Assembly: GCA_947625055.1 (NCBI GenBank)
Contig: CANQMT010000015.1
Location: 1 to 58,142, forward strand
DNA: 58,142 nt
Direction of reading: 5' to 3'
Source of the DNA: an uncultured Monoglobus sp.
GTDB lineage: Bacteria > Bacillota > Clostridia > Monoglobales > Monoglobaceae
Shown: one piece after another, positions 34,143-41,700 of the stretch
How positions within the stretch are numbered: the first letter of the stretch is position 1
Layout of the letters: the number at the start of each line of letters is the position of its first letter
Notes under the pieces: generated by a model
The model's database searches: none
Told to the model about the DNA's origin: nothing
What the model saw: the letters and a program-made list of their open reading frames with translations, nothing else
Translations under genes and position numbers: made by a program

Positions 34143-34431
34143 TGTGTAGAAAAACTCCGTTTTTCAAAAATTAATTTGCCCAAGCCCGGTTCCGCCCGCC
34201 ACACCCGGGCGGGGTCGTCGCGTCCCAAAAACGCAAGCGTTTCCGGGAGTCCTATACAACTCAAAGCCGTATGCTTTGAGTTGAGAGGAGTCGACACGAA
34301 GCAGGTGAGCCTTTCGCGCTTGCGCGAAAGCGACCAAGCGCAGGGCTCGGCGACGAGACGGAACCGGGGCCGGCGATCAAATCAGAACTGTTTTTAGCTC
34401 GCATATTTATTGCTATATTAATAACATTTTT
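34143..34431. repeat. Dispersed 3'-intergenic repeat, copy B
   Basis: This is a longer version of copy A: TGTGTAGAAAAAC at the left, GACGGAACCGGG at 34357 and TTTTTAGCTCGCA near 34391, ending TATATTAATAACATTTTT. Its middle holds extra hairpins, CAACTCAAAG/CTTTGAGTTG (34257-34283) and CTTTCGCGC/GCGCGAAAG (34311-34330). No ORF with a ribosome binding site is seen in this 325-base gap. Confidence 0.6.
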
Positions 34432-34432
34432 C

Positions 34433-37400
34433 TTATATTATTTTGAAAATCATCTTGCAGATCTCGGCCCTGGTGGCGGGCGCTTTGGGGTCGAATCTGT
34501 TGTTTTCCTTTCCGTTTATTATTCCCATGCTCTGCATAAGCCCCACGCCAAAGACCGCGTAATCCGAGATCTCCGCGCTGTCTGCGAAATCGGGCGCGGG
34601 CGCGTCCTGCGCGCCTGCGGTTCTCGCCAATATAACGCAGATGTCCTCGCGGGTGATGTTCTCGTCGGGCAAAAAGCTTCCGTCCGGATAACCCGTGACA
34701 TATCCCGCGCCGTTCGCCCACGCGATATAGGGCGAGTACCACTCGTCAGCCTGAACATCGATGAATATCGCCGCTGACGGGACGTCGGGATCGGCAGGCC
34801 CCATGGCTCTGCATATCACCGCGGTCAGTTCGGCGCGCGTGATGTTGTTTTCGGGTCTGAACGTTCCGTCGCTGTAACCGTTTATGACGCCTCTGCCGCT
34901 GAGCTCTGTTATATAATCATACGCCCAGTGATCGGCTGCGACATCGCCGAACGCGGCAGTATCCGCAGGGATGTCGGGCGCGGGAGAGGCTGTCGAGGCG
35001 GGCGTCGGTGAAGGAGAAGCCGCGGAACTCATGCCAAATCCGCCACCCGATCCGCCGAAGCTTCCCGACGAAACGTGGCTGTCTTTGGTATAGTCGTCGC
35101 TGTAGTAAAGCAGCAGTTCGTCTCCGTCTTTAAGCGTGTAGGAGCCTATCCCCACCGAGGGGCTGACGCCGTTCACGCTATAGAGCCATCCGCTGTTTTT
35201 GCCGTTGTCAAACTCGCTGAGCGTCAGGCCGTCGGGCGTGGTGACTGATTTGATATATCCGCTGTCAATGCCGTTTGCCGAATATCCTTTGTCGCTCAGG
35301 ACCGACTTGAGCGCCGCCGCCGCGCGGGTCCCGCTCGGGAACGTCTTTTTTGCCGCAGATATCCATTCGGGATAAGCGCCGCTGTGTTTTCCCTCGCCGT
35401 GCGGCGTGTCGCCCTTGACCGTGACTGTGACGGATATGCTTCCGCCAGATCCGCCTCCTGAACCGCCCGAGCCCGAACCGGAGCCGCCCGATCCGCTTCC
35501 GCCTTCGTCGGGCTCTTGCGCCTTGCCGATATACACGTTATAGGCCTTGTTGCCCGTGCTTTCAAAACCCTTGAGGGCGACAAGCGCGCGGAAAGCCTGC
35601 TCGGTGGCGAGTGCGTTAAGCTCGGAACCGTCGGTATAGCCGAATCCGCTGTTGTCCGCTAGCGCGAAGCCTATCAGATCGTCCGCCGCGCTTTTGCCGT
35701 CCTTGACGAACCGCTCGTCCTTCGAGGGGTCAATGCCTATCGCCGCGAGGCCGATCACAACCATCGCGTCTGTGTTGGAGCTGTAGAACGTGCCGCCTTC
35801 TCCCTGAACCGAGGATAAAACATCAACAATGTCGTCAACGGCTTTTTTAATGTCGTTTTGCTTCGCTTCGGTTATTCCGGCAGCGTCGGATGACGCGGCG
35901 TTATAATATTTCGCGAGAGCGGCGAGGACCATAGCGGTCGAGTCATAATCCGGAAAACTCTGTCCGCCCCATTCATAGCCCCATATTCCGTCCGCGCCGC
36001 GGCTTGTCAGTATGTAATCAAGCAGGGCCTCGCGCGTCAGATTTCCGCCCGAGGTGTAATTCCCCGAGTCATACGTAAGAAGCGCGAACACCGCGTCGGT
36101 GACATAGGTTATGCTTGATAGGTCAAACGCCGACAGCTTTTGAATTAAATCAAGCTCGGAGCCGTCCGAGGTTTTAAGCTTGTCAAGGCTGCCGCCCAGG
36201 GCGCCGATCGCCAGCGCGTCCTTTGAAAGCTCGCCTATGCCGTCGGCGGAGTATGCCGCATCAACAAGGCTTTGGAGCGACGCAGCTTTGTCTTTGAGCA
36301 GACCGCCGTATCCGCCGCGCGCCATGTCAAGCAGCGTCCACGCGTCATTGGTGTCGGCGTATGATTTTGAGATATTATCAAGCAAAATCGCGGCGCGGTC
36401 GGGAGTCTGAATATCGGTTGACGGCCCGGCGCTCGCCGAAGGCGCGGGAACAGCCGAGGGAGTGGCCGTCGGTGCAGCCGTTGACGGCGCGGTGGGAGCC
36501 ATTGTTGGAATCTCCGTGGGAGCGGCAGTAGGCACCTCTGTCGGAGTTATTGTAGGTGCATCTGTGGGAAGCACTGTGGGAGCTGTTGTCGGCGCATCAG
36601 TAGGCGCAATTATAGGTGTCGTCGTGGGTGTCTCTGTTGGCGTCGCTGTCGGTGCCTCCGTAGGCGCCGCGGTCGGAACCGTTGTCGGTATTTCCGTGGG
36701 AACCGCGGTGGGAGCCATTGTTGGCATCTCCGTGGGACCGGCAGTAGGCACCTCTGTCGGAGTTATTGTCGGAACTTCCGTGGGAACCGCCGTTGGTGCT
36801 TCCGTAGGAGTCATTGTAGGAGCTTCCGTGGGAACAGTTGTAGGTGCTGCCGTAGGAGCCTCTGTGGGTGCTGCCGTCGGAGTTTCCGTCGGCGCGTTTG
36901 TCGGCGACTCTGTCGCTGTCTCTGTCGGCGTTTCGGTCGGAGCCGCGGCGGACACTTTTACCTCGCACCAAGGCTGCACAAAATATGTAAAATCGTCCGA
37001 GGCGCTTTCTGCCGAGATGTAATATGTTCCCGGCGCGTCAAAACTTATCGTGAATCCGCCGTTGTCGTCGGTGACGATACCGCTGTCCGTAAGCTCGTTC
37101 GGGTCGGTTCCGGAAAGAATGACGATCTCGGATATGGGCTCGGTGTATTCCTCGATCATGTCGGCGGGATAGGATCCCCACATTGTCATATATCCGCTGA
37201 GCGTCAGGGCGATCTCTTCGTCGGGCTCGGCGGCGACTTGCGAGCGGTCAAAGAAGGCGTAATAATCAGTGTAATAATCTCCGTCCTGATAGAAGAAGAG
37301 GTTCACTTTTTCTCCGCCGCTTAATATCGACTTGTCCGCGGTATAGGCTCCGTATGAGCCGTAAAGCGGGTTCAGCACTCCGTCGCTTGGTTGAATGCCG

Positions 37401-37768
37401 TCAACCAGAAATCCCGAGGGGCGGCTGTCGCCGAACATCAGGTTAACAAATCCGCTCTCGGTTATGTTGAGGTACTGCGGGGCGGTCTCGGGCGTGAACA
37501 TATCGCCGAGCATCAGCTCGTGCGCCGCGGCTATCGCATCGAACACGCTGACGGTGCTCTCGTCGTCGCTGTAGCCGTATTTCTTCGCCGTGTCGGGCGC
37601 GACGGTCAGCTCGGTCGGCGGCATTATAACCGTCTCGTCCGAGATCATCATCGTGATTTGCGCCGGAGCCTGATCGGCGGATACCGCGCCGCAGAAAAGC
37701 TGCGGCATGATCATCGCGGCGATAAGCAGGATCGCGGTAAGTTTTCGTGTCAGTTTTTTTGTTGTCAT
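34433..37768 (-). CDS. S-layer-anchored intrinsic-factor/transcobalamin-like corrinoid-binding protein (predicted)
   Basis: Exported protein of 1111 residues behind a cobalamin riboswitch. Signal peptide about 1-31; beta-rich DUF4430-like N-terminal region about 35-270 (SVFDAIAAAHELM, SGFLVDGIQPSDG); degenerate PTEAPT-type linker about 275-450; an alpha/alpha-toroid (prenyltransferase/squalene-cyclase repeat) domain about 455-740 with GADGIWGYEWGG and TEQAFRALVAL; Gly/Ser linker; DUF4430 domain about 776-898 (NSGWLYSVNGVSPSVG); and three SLH repeats about 933-1111. Toroid plus DUF4430 is the two-domain plan of animal intrinsic factor and transcobalamin. The ATG at 37768 has AAGGAGGAG upstream. 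Corrinoid binding is inferred from fold and riboswitch, not shown. Confidence 0.8.
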   Translation of the reverse strand: MTTKKLTRKLTAILLIAAMIMPQLFCGAVSADQAPAQITMMISDETVIMPPTELTVAPDTAKKYGYSDDESTVSVFDAIAAAHELMLGDMFTPETAPQYLNITESGFVNLMFGDSRPSGFLVDGIQPSDGVLNPLYGSYGAYTADKSILSGGEKVNLFFYQDGDYYTDYYAFFDRSQVAAEPDEEIALTLSGYMTMWGSYPADMIEEYTEPISEIVILSGTDPNELTDSGIVTDDNGGFTISFDAPGTYYISAESASDDFTYFVQPWCEVKVSAAAPTETPTETATESPTNAPTETPTAAPTEAPTAAPTTVPTEAPTMTPTEAPTAVPTEVPTITPTEVPTAGPTEMPTMAPTAVPTEIPTTVPTAAPTEAPTATPTETPTTTPIIAPTDAPTTAPTVLPTDAPTITPTEVPTAAPTEIPTMAPTAPSTAAPTATPSAVPAPSASAGPSTDIQTPDRAAILLDNISKSYADTNDAWTLLDMARGGYGGLLKDKAASLQSLVDAAYSADGIGELSKDALAIGALGGSLDKLKTSDGSELDLIQKLSAFDLSSITYVTDAVFALLTYDSGNYTSGGNLTREALLDYILTSRGADGIWGYEWGGQSFPDYDSTAMVLAALAKYYNAASSDAAGITEAKQNDIKKAVDDIVDVLSSVQGEGGTFYSSNTDAMVVIGLAAIGIDPSKDERFVKDGKSAADDLIGFALADNSGFGYTDGSELNALATEQAFRALVALKGFESTGNKAYNVYIGKAQEPDEGGSGSGGSGSGSGGSGGGSGGSISVTVTVKGDTPHGEGKHSGAYPEWISAAKKTFPSGTRAAAALKSVLSDKGYSANGIDSGYIKSVTTPDGLTLSEFDNGKNSGWLYSVNGVSPSVGIGSYTLKDGDELLLYYSDDYTKDSHVSSGSFGGSGGGFGMSSAASPSPTPASTASPAPDIPADTAAFGDVAADHWAYDYITELSGRGVINGYSDGTFRPENNITRAELTAVICRAMGPADPDVPSAAIFIDVQADEWYSPYIAWANGAGYVTGYPDGSFLPDENITREDICVILARTAGAQDAPAPDFADSAEISDYAVFGVGLMQSMGIINGKENNRFDPKAPATRAEICKMIFKII
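36430..36950 (-). repeat. Degenerate Pro/Thr-linker coding repeat
   Basis: About 520 bases of imperfect short repeats (PTEAPT, PTAAPT, PTEVPT steps) encode the long flexible spacer between the first domain and the toroid. The opposite strand yields a spurious VGxxVG open frame. Confidence 0.75.
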
Positions 37769-37796
37769 AGGTCTCCTCCTTGTAAGTTTAGTAAAA

Positions 37797-37854
37797 TAAA
37801 AAACCCGCGCAGGGCGCAGGCGCAAAAGCACTTCCGCAAAGGCGCGGCGAGTGC
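37797..37854 (-). terminator. Expression platform of the cobalamin riboswitch
   Basis: On the minus strand two exclusive-looking structures overlap: a hairpin with arms at 37828-37837 and 37844-37854 (GCACT..CCGC with GCGG..AGTGC), and a terminator in which CCGCGC (37847-37842) pairs with GCGCGG (37810-37805) just before a run of seven T. This fits control by premature termination. Confidence 0.55.
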
Positions 37855-37891
37855 GGTTGCCTAATTCAAGTCCCTGTGAATTATACTCGGC

Positions 37892-38059
37892 TGATCAAAG
37901 GCAGGTCTTCCGGCTTAGGTTCATCGCGCTTCGGCGCCTTCCCGACAAAAGTCAGTGGCGTGAAGCCGTCGCGCTCCCCATTACGGCAGCAAGGACTGCT
38001 CGGGATTTTCACCCGTATTCCCTATTATCGGACGCCGCGGCGCCCGCACCGTTTGATCA
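37892..38059 (-). promoter_or_regulatory. Cobalamin (B12) riboswitch aptamer
   Basis: Read on the minus strand, the outer arms TGATCAAA and TTTGATCA close P1. Inside, in order, are the conserved GGTG, GGGAATACGGGTGAAAATCC, CTGCCGTAATGGGG, the B12-box GCCACTG, GGGAAGGCG and GAACC, then AGCCGGAAGACCTGCC. All the hallmark blocks of the cobalamin family are present with normal spacing. It lies 124 bases upstream of the ATG of the S-layer protein at 37768 and downstream of the dtxR-type gene. Binding of adenosyl- or methylcobalamin would normally switch the gene off. Confidence 0.95.
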
Positions 38060-38091
38060 TATTCAATTGTCATGCCCGTTTGGCGGGCGGT

Positions 38092-38463
38092 CTATTCCTC
38101 AAGTGTTTTAACAAATTCTTTAAGGCGCGAGAAGCTCTCCTCGCTGATAACGTGCTCGATCCTGCACGCGTCCTCAAGCGCGGTCTCTTCAGACACGCCG
38201 ATCTTCATAAGGTAACGGCTCAAAAACCGGTGCCGCTCATAGATCTTTTCGGCGATCTCCCTGCCCGAGTCGGTCAGCTCAATGTGCCCGTGCTCGCCCA
38301 CGGTGATATGGCCGCTTTCTCTGAGGTGCTTCATGGCGCGGCTGATGCTGGGCTTGGTGAAGCCGGTTTCCGCAACAATGTCGATAGAGCGCACAACGTC
38401 GCCCTTATTGCTCAGAATAAGTATGGTCTCAAGATAGTTTTCGGCCGATTCCATTATTTTCAT
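38092..38463 (-). CDS. DtxR/MntR-family metal-dependent regulator
   Basis: Regulator of 123 residues. The start MKIMESAENYLETILILS and the winged helix containing DIVAETGFTKPSISRAMKHL match the DtxR/MntR N-terminal DNA-binding domain; ELTDSGREIAEKIYERHRFL continues into the dimerisation/metal domain with HRFL and a later EHVISEESF segment. It has no SH3-like third domain, as in MntR-type proteins. The metal (Mn or Fe) is not determined. GGGAG lies 8 bases before the ATG at 38463; an in-frame start at 38487 is less likely. The stop is only 32 bases before the riboswitch, on the same strand. Confidence 0.85.
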   Translation of the reverse strand: MKIMESAENYLETILILSNKGDVVRSIDIVAETGFTKPSISRAMKHLRESGHITVGEHGHIELTDSGREIAEKIYERHRFLSRYLMKIGVSEETALEDACRIEHVISEESFSRLKEFVKTLEE

Positions 38464-38610
38464 TTCATCTACTCCCAAAGTGATCATTGATCGGATATGT
38501 TATACCAATACTAATTTTATCATATCGCGAAAAACATGTCAAGGAATATTTAACTACGCCGATATATGGCCGATATATGTTAAAAATATCTTAAATTTGG
38601 CCGAAACGCA

Positions 38611-38639
38611 TTGACAAAATTCAGACGCTGTATTATGAT
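38611..38639 (+). promoter_or_regulatory. Promoter of the GtrA-type gene
   Basis: TTGACA and TATGAT are 17 bases apart, with the -10 box 29 bases before the ATG at 38668. Confidence 0.7.
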
Positions 38640-38667
38640 AATTCTATTATTGATTAGGAGAATTGCT

Positions 38668-39135
38668 ATGATCAAAAAGCTGTATAAAAAGTATGAGGAA
38701 ATTATCCTGTATCTGTTCTTCGGGGTGCTGACGACGATCGTGTCGGTCGCGCTTTACGCGCTTTTGGTGTTCGTGTTTGACAAGATAGCGCTCGCCGCGG
38801 GGAACCAGGATCTGCGCCTTGCCAACAATCTGGTGCTCCAGAACGTGTGCCTGATTTTTAAAAACGTTGTGGCCATTCTGTTCGCCTATGTGACCAACCG
38901 CATATTCGTGTTCAAAAGCAAAGTACGCGGCTTTAAGGCGGTTTTCGCGGAAATGGTCCGGTTTTTCGCCGCACGGCTCTCAACGCTGGTGTTCGAGCTT
39001 GTCTTTATGTCAGTGACGGTGAACGGCCTGCACTACCCCGAGCTTGTGATGAACATAATCGCGCAGTTCGTTATCGTCGTGCTCAACTATGTGTTCAGCA
39101 AGCTGTGGATCTTCAGAAAGAAAAAATCGGAGTGA
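38668..39135 (+). CDS. GtrA-family membrane protein
   Basis: Integral membrane protein of 155 residues with four helices. FGVLTTIVSVALYALLVF near the start and AYVTNRIFVFKSK in the middle, ending NYVFSKLWIFRKKK, are typical GtrA features. GtrA proteins are linked to transfer of lipid-linked sugars across the membrane or to teichoic-acid glycosylation; no glycosyltransferase is adjacent here. The ATG at 38668 follows TAGGAG. The next gene starts seven bases after its stop. Confidence 0.88.
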   Translation: MIKKLYKKYEEIILYLFFGVLTTIVSVALYALLVFVFDKIALAAGNQDLRLANNLVLQNVCLIFKNVVAILFAYVTNRIFVFKSKVRGFKAVFAEMVRFFAARLSTLVFELVFMSVTVNGLHYPELVMNIIAQFVIVVLNYVFSKLWIFRKKKSE

Positions 39136-39142
39136 TATTGTT

Positions 39143-40249
39143 ATGAAAAGATCGTATGCTATTATTCTGGCGCTGGCGCTGGTTCTGGTCATCGGGGTCG
39201 GCGGCCTCGCGCTTTACGCCGAAAAATCGGGGATATTGATCTCCGAAGCGGAAGGGGATGCGTCGGGTGAAAAAAATCAAGAAGAAAATCAAGCGGGCGC
39301 TTCGGATACGGAGAGTAATGACGAGCAAGCCGATGGGAGTGGCGAAGGAGATAGCATCGCAGATGATCCTGCGGTACCTGAGGACGAGGTAGTTCCATTC
39401 ACATACCTTGCCGAGAAGGACGGCGTTTTATACACCACGAACCTGGCGGCGAAAGAAAGAGACATTGACGGCGCGGAGGTCATCCCCGCCGATTCCGAGC
39501 TTTTCGCCGTTCTCGGCGACGACGTTTATTACGTGACGCCGGGGAATGACGAGTTCGCTCCCGAGCTGCGCCGCTGCGGGACCGACGGAAACAACGACAT
39601 TTCAATAACAGAGTTTGTGTCGCCTTTGGGCGCGCCCGCGTTTGTCAACAACGGCATATACTCGGCCTATTATACCGAGATCGACGGCGGCCTGAACAAC
39701 GGCATTTACAGATATGACATAGGATCGGGCACAGCGGTCAAGGCGATCGAGGGAGAATATATAATTTTCGGTTATGACGCGGAGCATATATATTACTGTG
39801 AGCTCCAGAGCGCGGCAAGCGGGACCGAGCTTTTCAGAATGGACTATGACGGCGGGAACAAAACCAAGGTATTGGACTTCAACGTGCCGACCGACAGCAT
39901 CGTGATCAGCGGCAATTATGTGTTCTTTTCCGCGTTCAGCGACAGGGATAAATGCTATAAGCTATACCGCTCGCCCAAGGACGGCAACGGAAATATCGAC
40001 GAATACGCGTTTGAATGTATGAGCGACAATTTCGATGTGATAGACGGCAGAATATATTATCAGGCCGACAATTCGGTGTACTGCGCCATGATAAACGGAG
40101 ACGCCGAGTCAAAACTGTTTGATCTTGACGCAGATTCGCGCTATGCATTCGGATTTTTAAGGCGCGGCGGAATTTTGTATTTTTCCGAGCAGTCGGATTC
40201 CGGCGTAAAAAATCACAAATACGATGAATCCACAGGAGTAAAAAGCTGA
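39143..40249 (+). CDS. Membrane-anchored DUF5050-like beta-propeller protein
   Basis: Surface protein of 368 residues. An N-terminal signal anchor (about 5-27) is followed by an acidic Glu/Asp/Ser linker (about 35-80) and then about 285 residues of repeated 'YVTPGNDEFAPELRR', 'YCELQSAASGTELFRMDYDG' and 'YFSEQSDSGV' blades, the pattern of DUF5050 propellers. Such domains are assumed to be extracellular interaction modules. It is co-transcribed with the GtrA-type gene. CGGAGTGAT lies upstream of the ATG at 39143; earlier in-frame starts would overlap the GtrA gene. Function unknown. Confidence 0.7.
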   Translation: MKRSYAIILALALVLVIGVGGLALYAEKSGILISEAEGDASGEKNQEENQAGASDTESNDEQADGSGEGDSIADDPAVPEDEVVPFTYLAEKDGVLYTTNLAAKERDIDGAEVIPADSELFAVLGDDVYYVTPGNDEFAPELRRCGTDGNNDISITEFVSPLGAPAFVNNGIYSAYYTEIDGGLNNGIYRYDIGSGTAVKAIEGEYIIFGYDAEHIYYCELQSAASGTELFRMDYDGGNKTKVLDFNVPTDSIVISGNYVFFSAFSDRDKCYKLYRSPKDGNGNIDEYAFECMSDNFDVIDGRIYYQADNSVYCAMINGDAESKLFDLDADSRYAFGFLRRGGILYFSEQSDSGVKNHKYDESTGVKS

Positions 40250-40252
40250 ATG

Positions 40253-40276
40253 AAAAGCCGCAAACGCGGCTTTTTT
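40253..40276 (+). terminator. Terminator of the GtrA/DUF5050 operon
   Basis: AAAAGCCGC-AAAC-GCGGCTTTTTT is a compact hairpin with a T-run directly after the stop codon. Confidence 0.88.
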
Positions 40277-40307
40277 GTTATATGTAAAAATTTTTTATAA
40301 AAAACCG

Positions 40308-40336
40308 TTGACAAACTTTTCACACTATGTTAAAAT
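40308..40336 (+). promoter_or_regulatory. Promoter of a short transcription unit
   Basis: TTGACA and TAAAAT are 17 bases apart and are followed 255 bases later by a strong terminator (40591-40627). No recognised gene lies between. Confidence 0.6.
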
Positions 40337-40407
40337 ATCAGTGGTTGAAAATGTTGATTAGTTATTGTATCAAAAATCTTATCCGCGTCATGGGCGGGTA
40401 GGTTGCT

Positions 40408-40599
40408 TTGGTACTTTTTTATTATTTTGGTGCAGAGAAGGTAAATCAAAATGAAAAAACGGCAAAATCACAAAAATTATACGCGAAGTGTGCCTTTCTC
40501 CGATGTTTGTCGGGGGGGGGTAATTTTAATAATTTAAAAAACGCGACCGGCGCGGTCCGCGCTTTGACCGCGCGCAAAAACAGGATGATAACGGCATAG
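40408..40599 (+). CDS. Doubtful small ORF with a G9 tract
   Basis: A 63-codon frame starting with TTG at 40408 ends inside the terminator hairpin at 40599 and resembles no family I know. A better-supported start, ATG at 40451 behind GAGAAGG, is in another frame and ends after 28 codons; adding one G to the nine-G run at 40512-40520 would join it to the end of the 63-codon frame, giving about 49 residues rich in Lys, Arg and Asn. It may be a real small gene switched by slippage, a decayed gene, or a non-coding RNA. Evidence for translation is weak. Confidence 0.25.
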   Translation: MVLFYYFGAEKVNQNEKTAKSQKLYAKCAFLRCLSGGGNFNNLKNATGAVRALTARKNRMITA

Positions 40600-40627
40600 G
40601 GACAATTGCGTCCCTATGCCGTTTTTT
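40591..40627 (+). terminator. Strong terminator of the short unit
   Basis: ACGGCATAGGGAC and GTCCCTATGCCGT form a perfect 13-bp stem with a six-base loop and are followed by a T-run. Confidence 0.88.
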
Positions 40628-40827
40628 GTTCCCAAAATCCGTAGGGGCGGATATTATCCGCCTGTTTGGCTCCCCCATAATTCGTAGGGGACGGCGCCCT
40701 CGACGTCCCTAAAGGCTCCCCTTGGGGGGAGCTGGATTTCCGCCGTAAGGCGGAAAGACTGAGAGGGGTACCTAATCACTATTCACTAATCGCTACGTTG
40801 GCCGAGAGGGTAATGAAAACATTAATC

Positions 40828-40915
40828 GCAAAAGGTTTTTGCGTTGAATTGATTGCCCAAAGCCCATATTCCGCCCTGCCAAGCCGCGGGCGGCAACGAG
40901 GCAAAAACCTTTTGC
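40828..40915. mobile_element. 88-bp MITE-like element, copy 1
   Basis: GCAAAAGGTTTTTGC at the left and GCAAAAACCTTTTGC at the right are perfect 15-bp inverted repeats. The interior contains CCCAAAGCCCATATTCCGCC and can fold further. There is no ORF. Confidence 0.55.
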
Positions 40916-41102
40916 GTAGGGGCGGATATTATCCGCCTGCTTGGCTCCCCCATAATTCGTAGGGGACGGCGCCCTCGACGTCCCTAAAGGCTCCCCTTGG
41001 GGGGAGCTGGATTTCCGCCGTAAGGCGGAAAGACTGAGAGGGGTACCTAATCACTATTCACTAATCGCTACGTTGGCCGAGAGGGTAATGAAAACATTAA
41101 TC

Positions 41103-41190
41103 GCAAAAGGTTTTTGCGTTGAATTGATTGCCCAAAGCCCATATTCCGCCCTGCCAAGCCGCGGGCGGCAACGAGGCAAAAACCTTTTGC
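41103..41190. mobile_element. 88-bp MITE-like element, copy 2
   Basis: Identical to copy 1 as far as I can see, being part of the second 275-bp unit. Confidence 0.55.
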
Positions 41191-41621
41191 GTAGGGGCGG
41201 ATATTATCCGCCTGCTTGGTTCCCTCATAATTCGTAGGGGACGGCGCCCTCGACGTCCCGCCTCGCCCCTTTGGGGAGAGCTGTCGCCGAAGGCGACTGA
41301 GAGGGGCCAACGTAGAGACTAGGAAATAGGTACTAGAGACTAGAAATATCACAAGGTGATTTTTTCAATCCTAATCCCTAATCGCTAATCGCTATGTTCG
41401 TAGGGCCGGATGCCCACATCCGGCCAGAGCGGGACGCCGAGGTCGTCGTCCCCTACAACCAAAATGCGCAAAATGCCATAAGTGAGGATATTATCCGCCC
41501 GCGGCGGCATGTGGGCATGCCGCACTACACCGGAAATTGCTAAAATCCATTCATGTCGTAGGGGCGGATATTATCCGCCCGCCCGAGGCTCCCTCACGGA
41601 GGGAGCCGTAAACAGGCAGTT
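41191..41621. repeat. Mosaic of palindromic intergenic repeats
   Basis: This gene-free stretch contains a third partial copy of the 275-bp unit (41191-41259), a second CTCCCC-type hairpin (TCGCCGAAGGCGA near 41284), TAATCGC heptamers, GTAGGGCCGGATGCCC near 41400, and another GGGCGGATA/TATCCGCCC palindrome at 41557-41581. It leads up to the gene at 41701. Confidence 0.7.
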
Positions 41622-41700
41622 CCACACTTTATGACGTGTAACACAAACCACGAAAAAAATTAATTAATATAAAAATCTAAAAGAAAGAAAGGGAATTAAA

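Larger units (their letters stand above)
40641..41190 (+). repeat. Tandem duplication of a 275-bp intergenic unit
   Basis: Units 40641-40915 and 40916-41190 match along their whole length; the only difference I see is T/C about 24 bases into the unit. Each holds, in order, a GTAGGGGCGG palindrome, a GTAGGGGACGGCG palindrome, a CTCCCC/GGGGAG block, heptamer-like TAATCNC repeats and an 88-bp element with inverted ends. A third, diverging copy of the first 69 bases starts at 41191. There is no ORF of merit. Confidence 0.85.

Noticed and set aside
36462..37022. Open frame encoding VGxxVG repeats, resembling a trimeric adhesin
   Set aside because: It is the reverse complement of the Pro/Thr linker of the S-layer protein; no start signal or signal peptide.
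40641..41259. Repeat array considered as CRISPR
   Set aside because: The unit is 275 bp and contiguous, without alternating spacers, and there are no cas genes.
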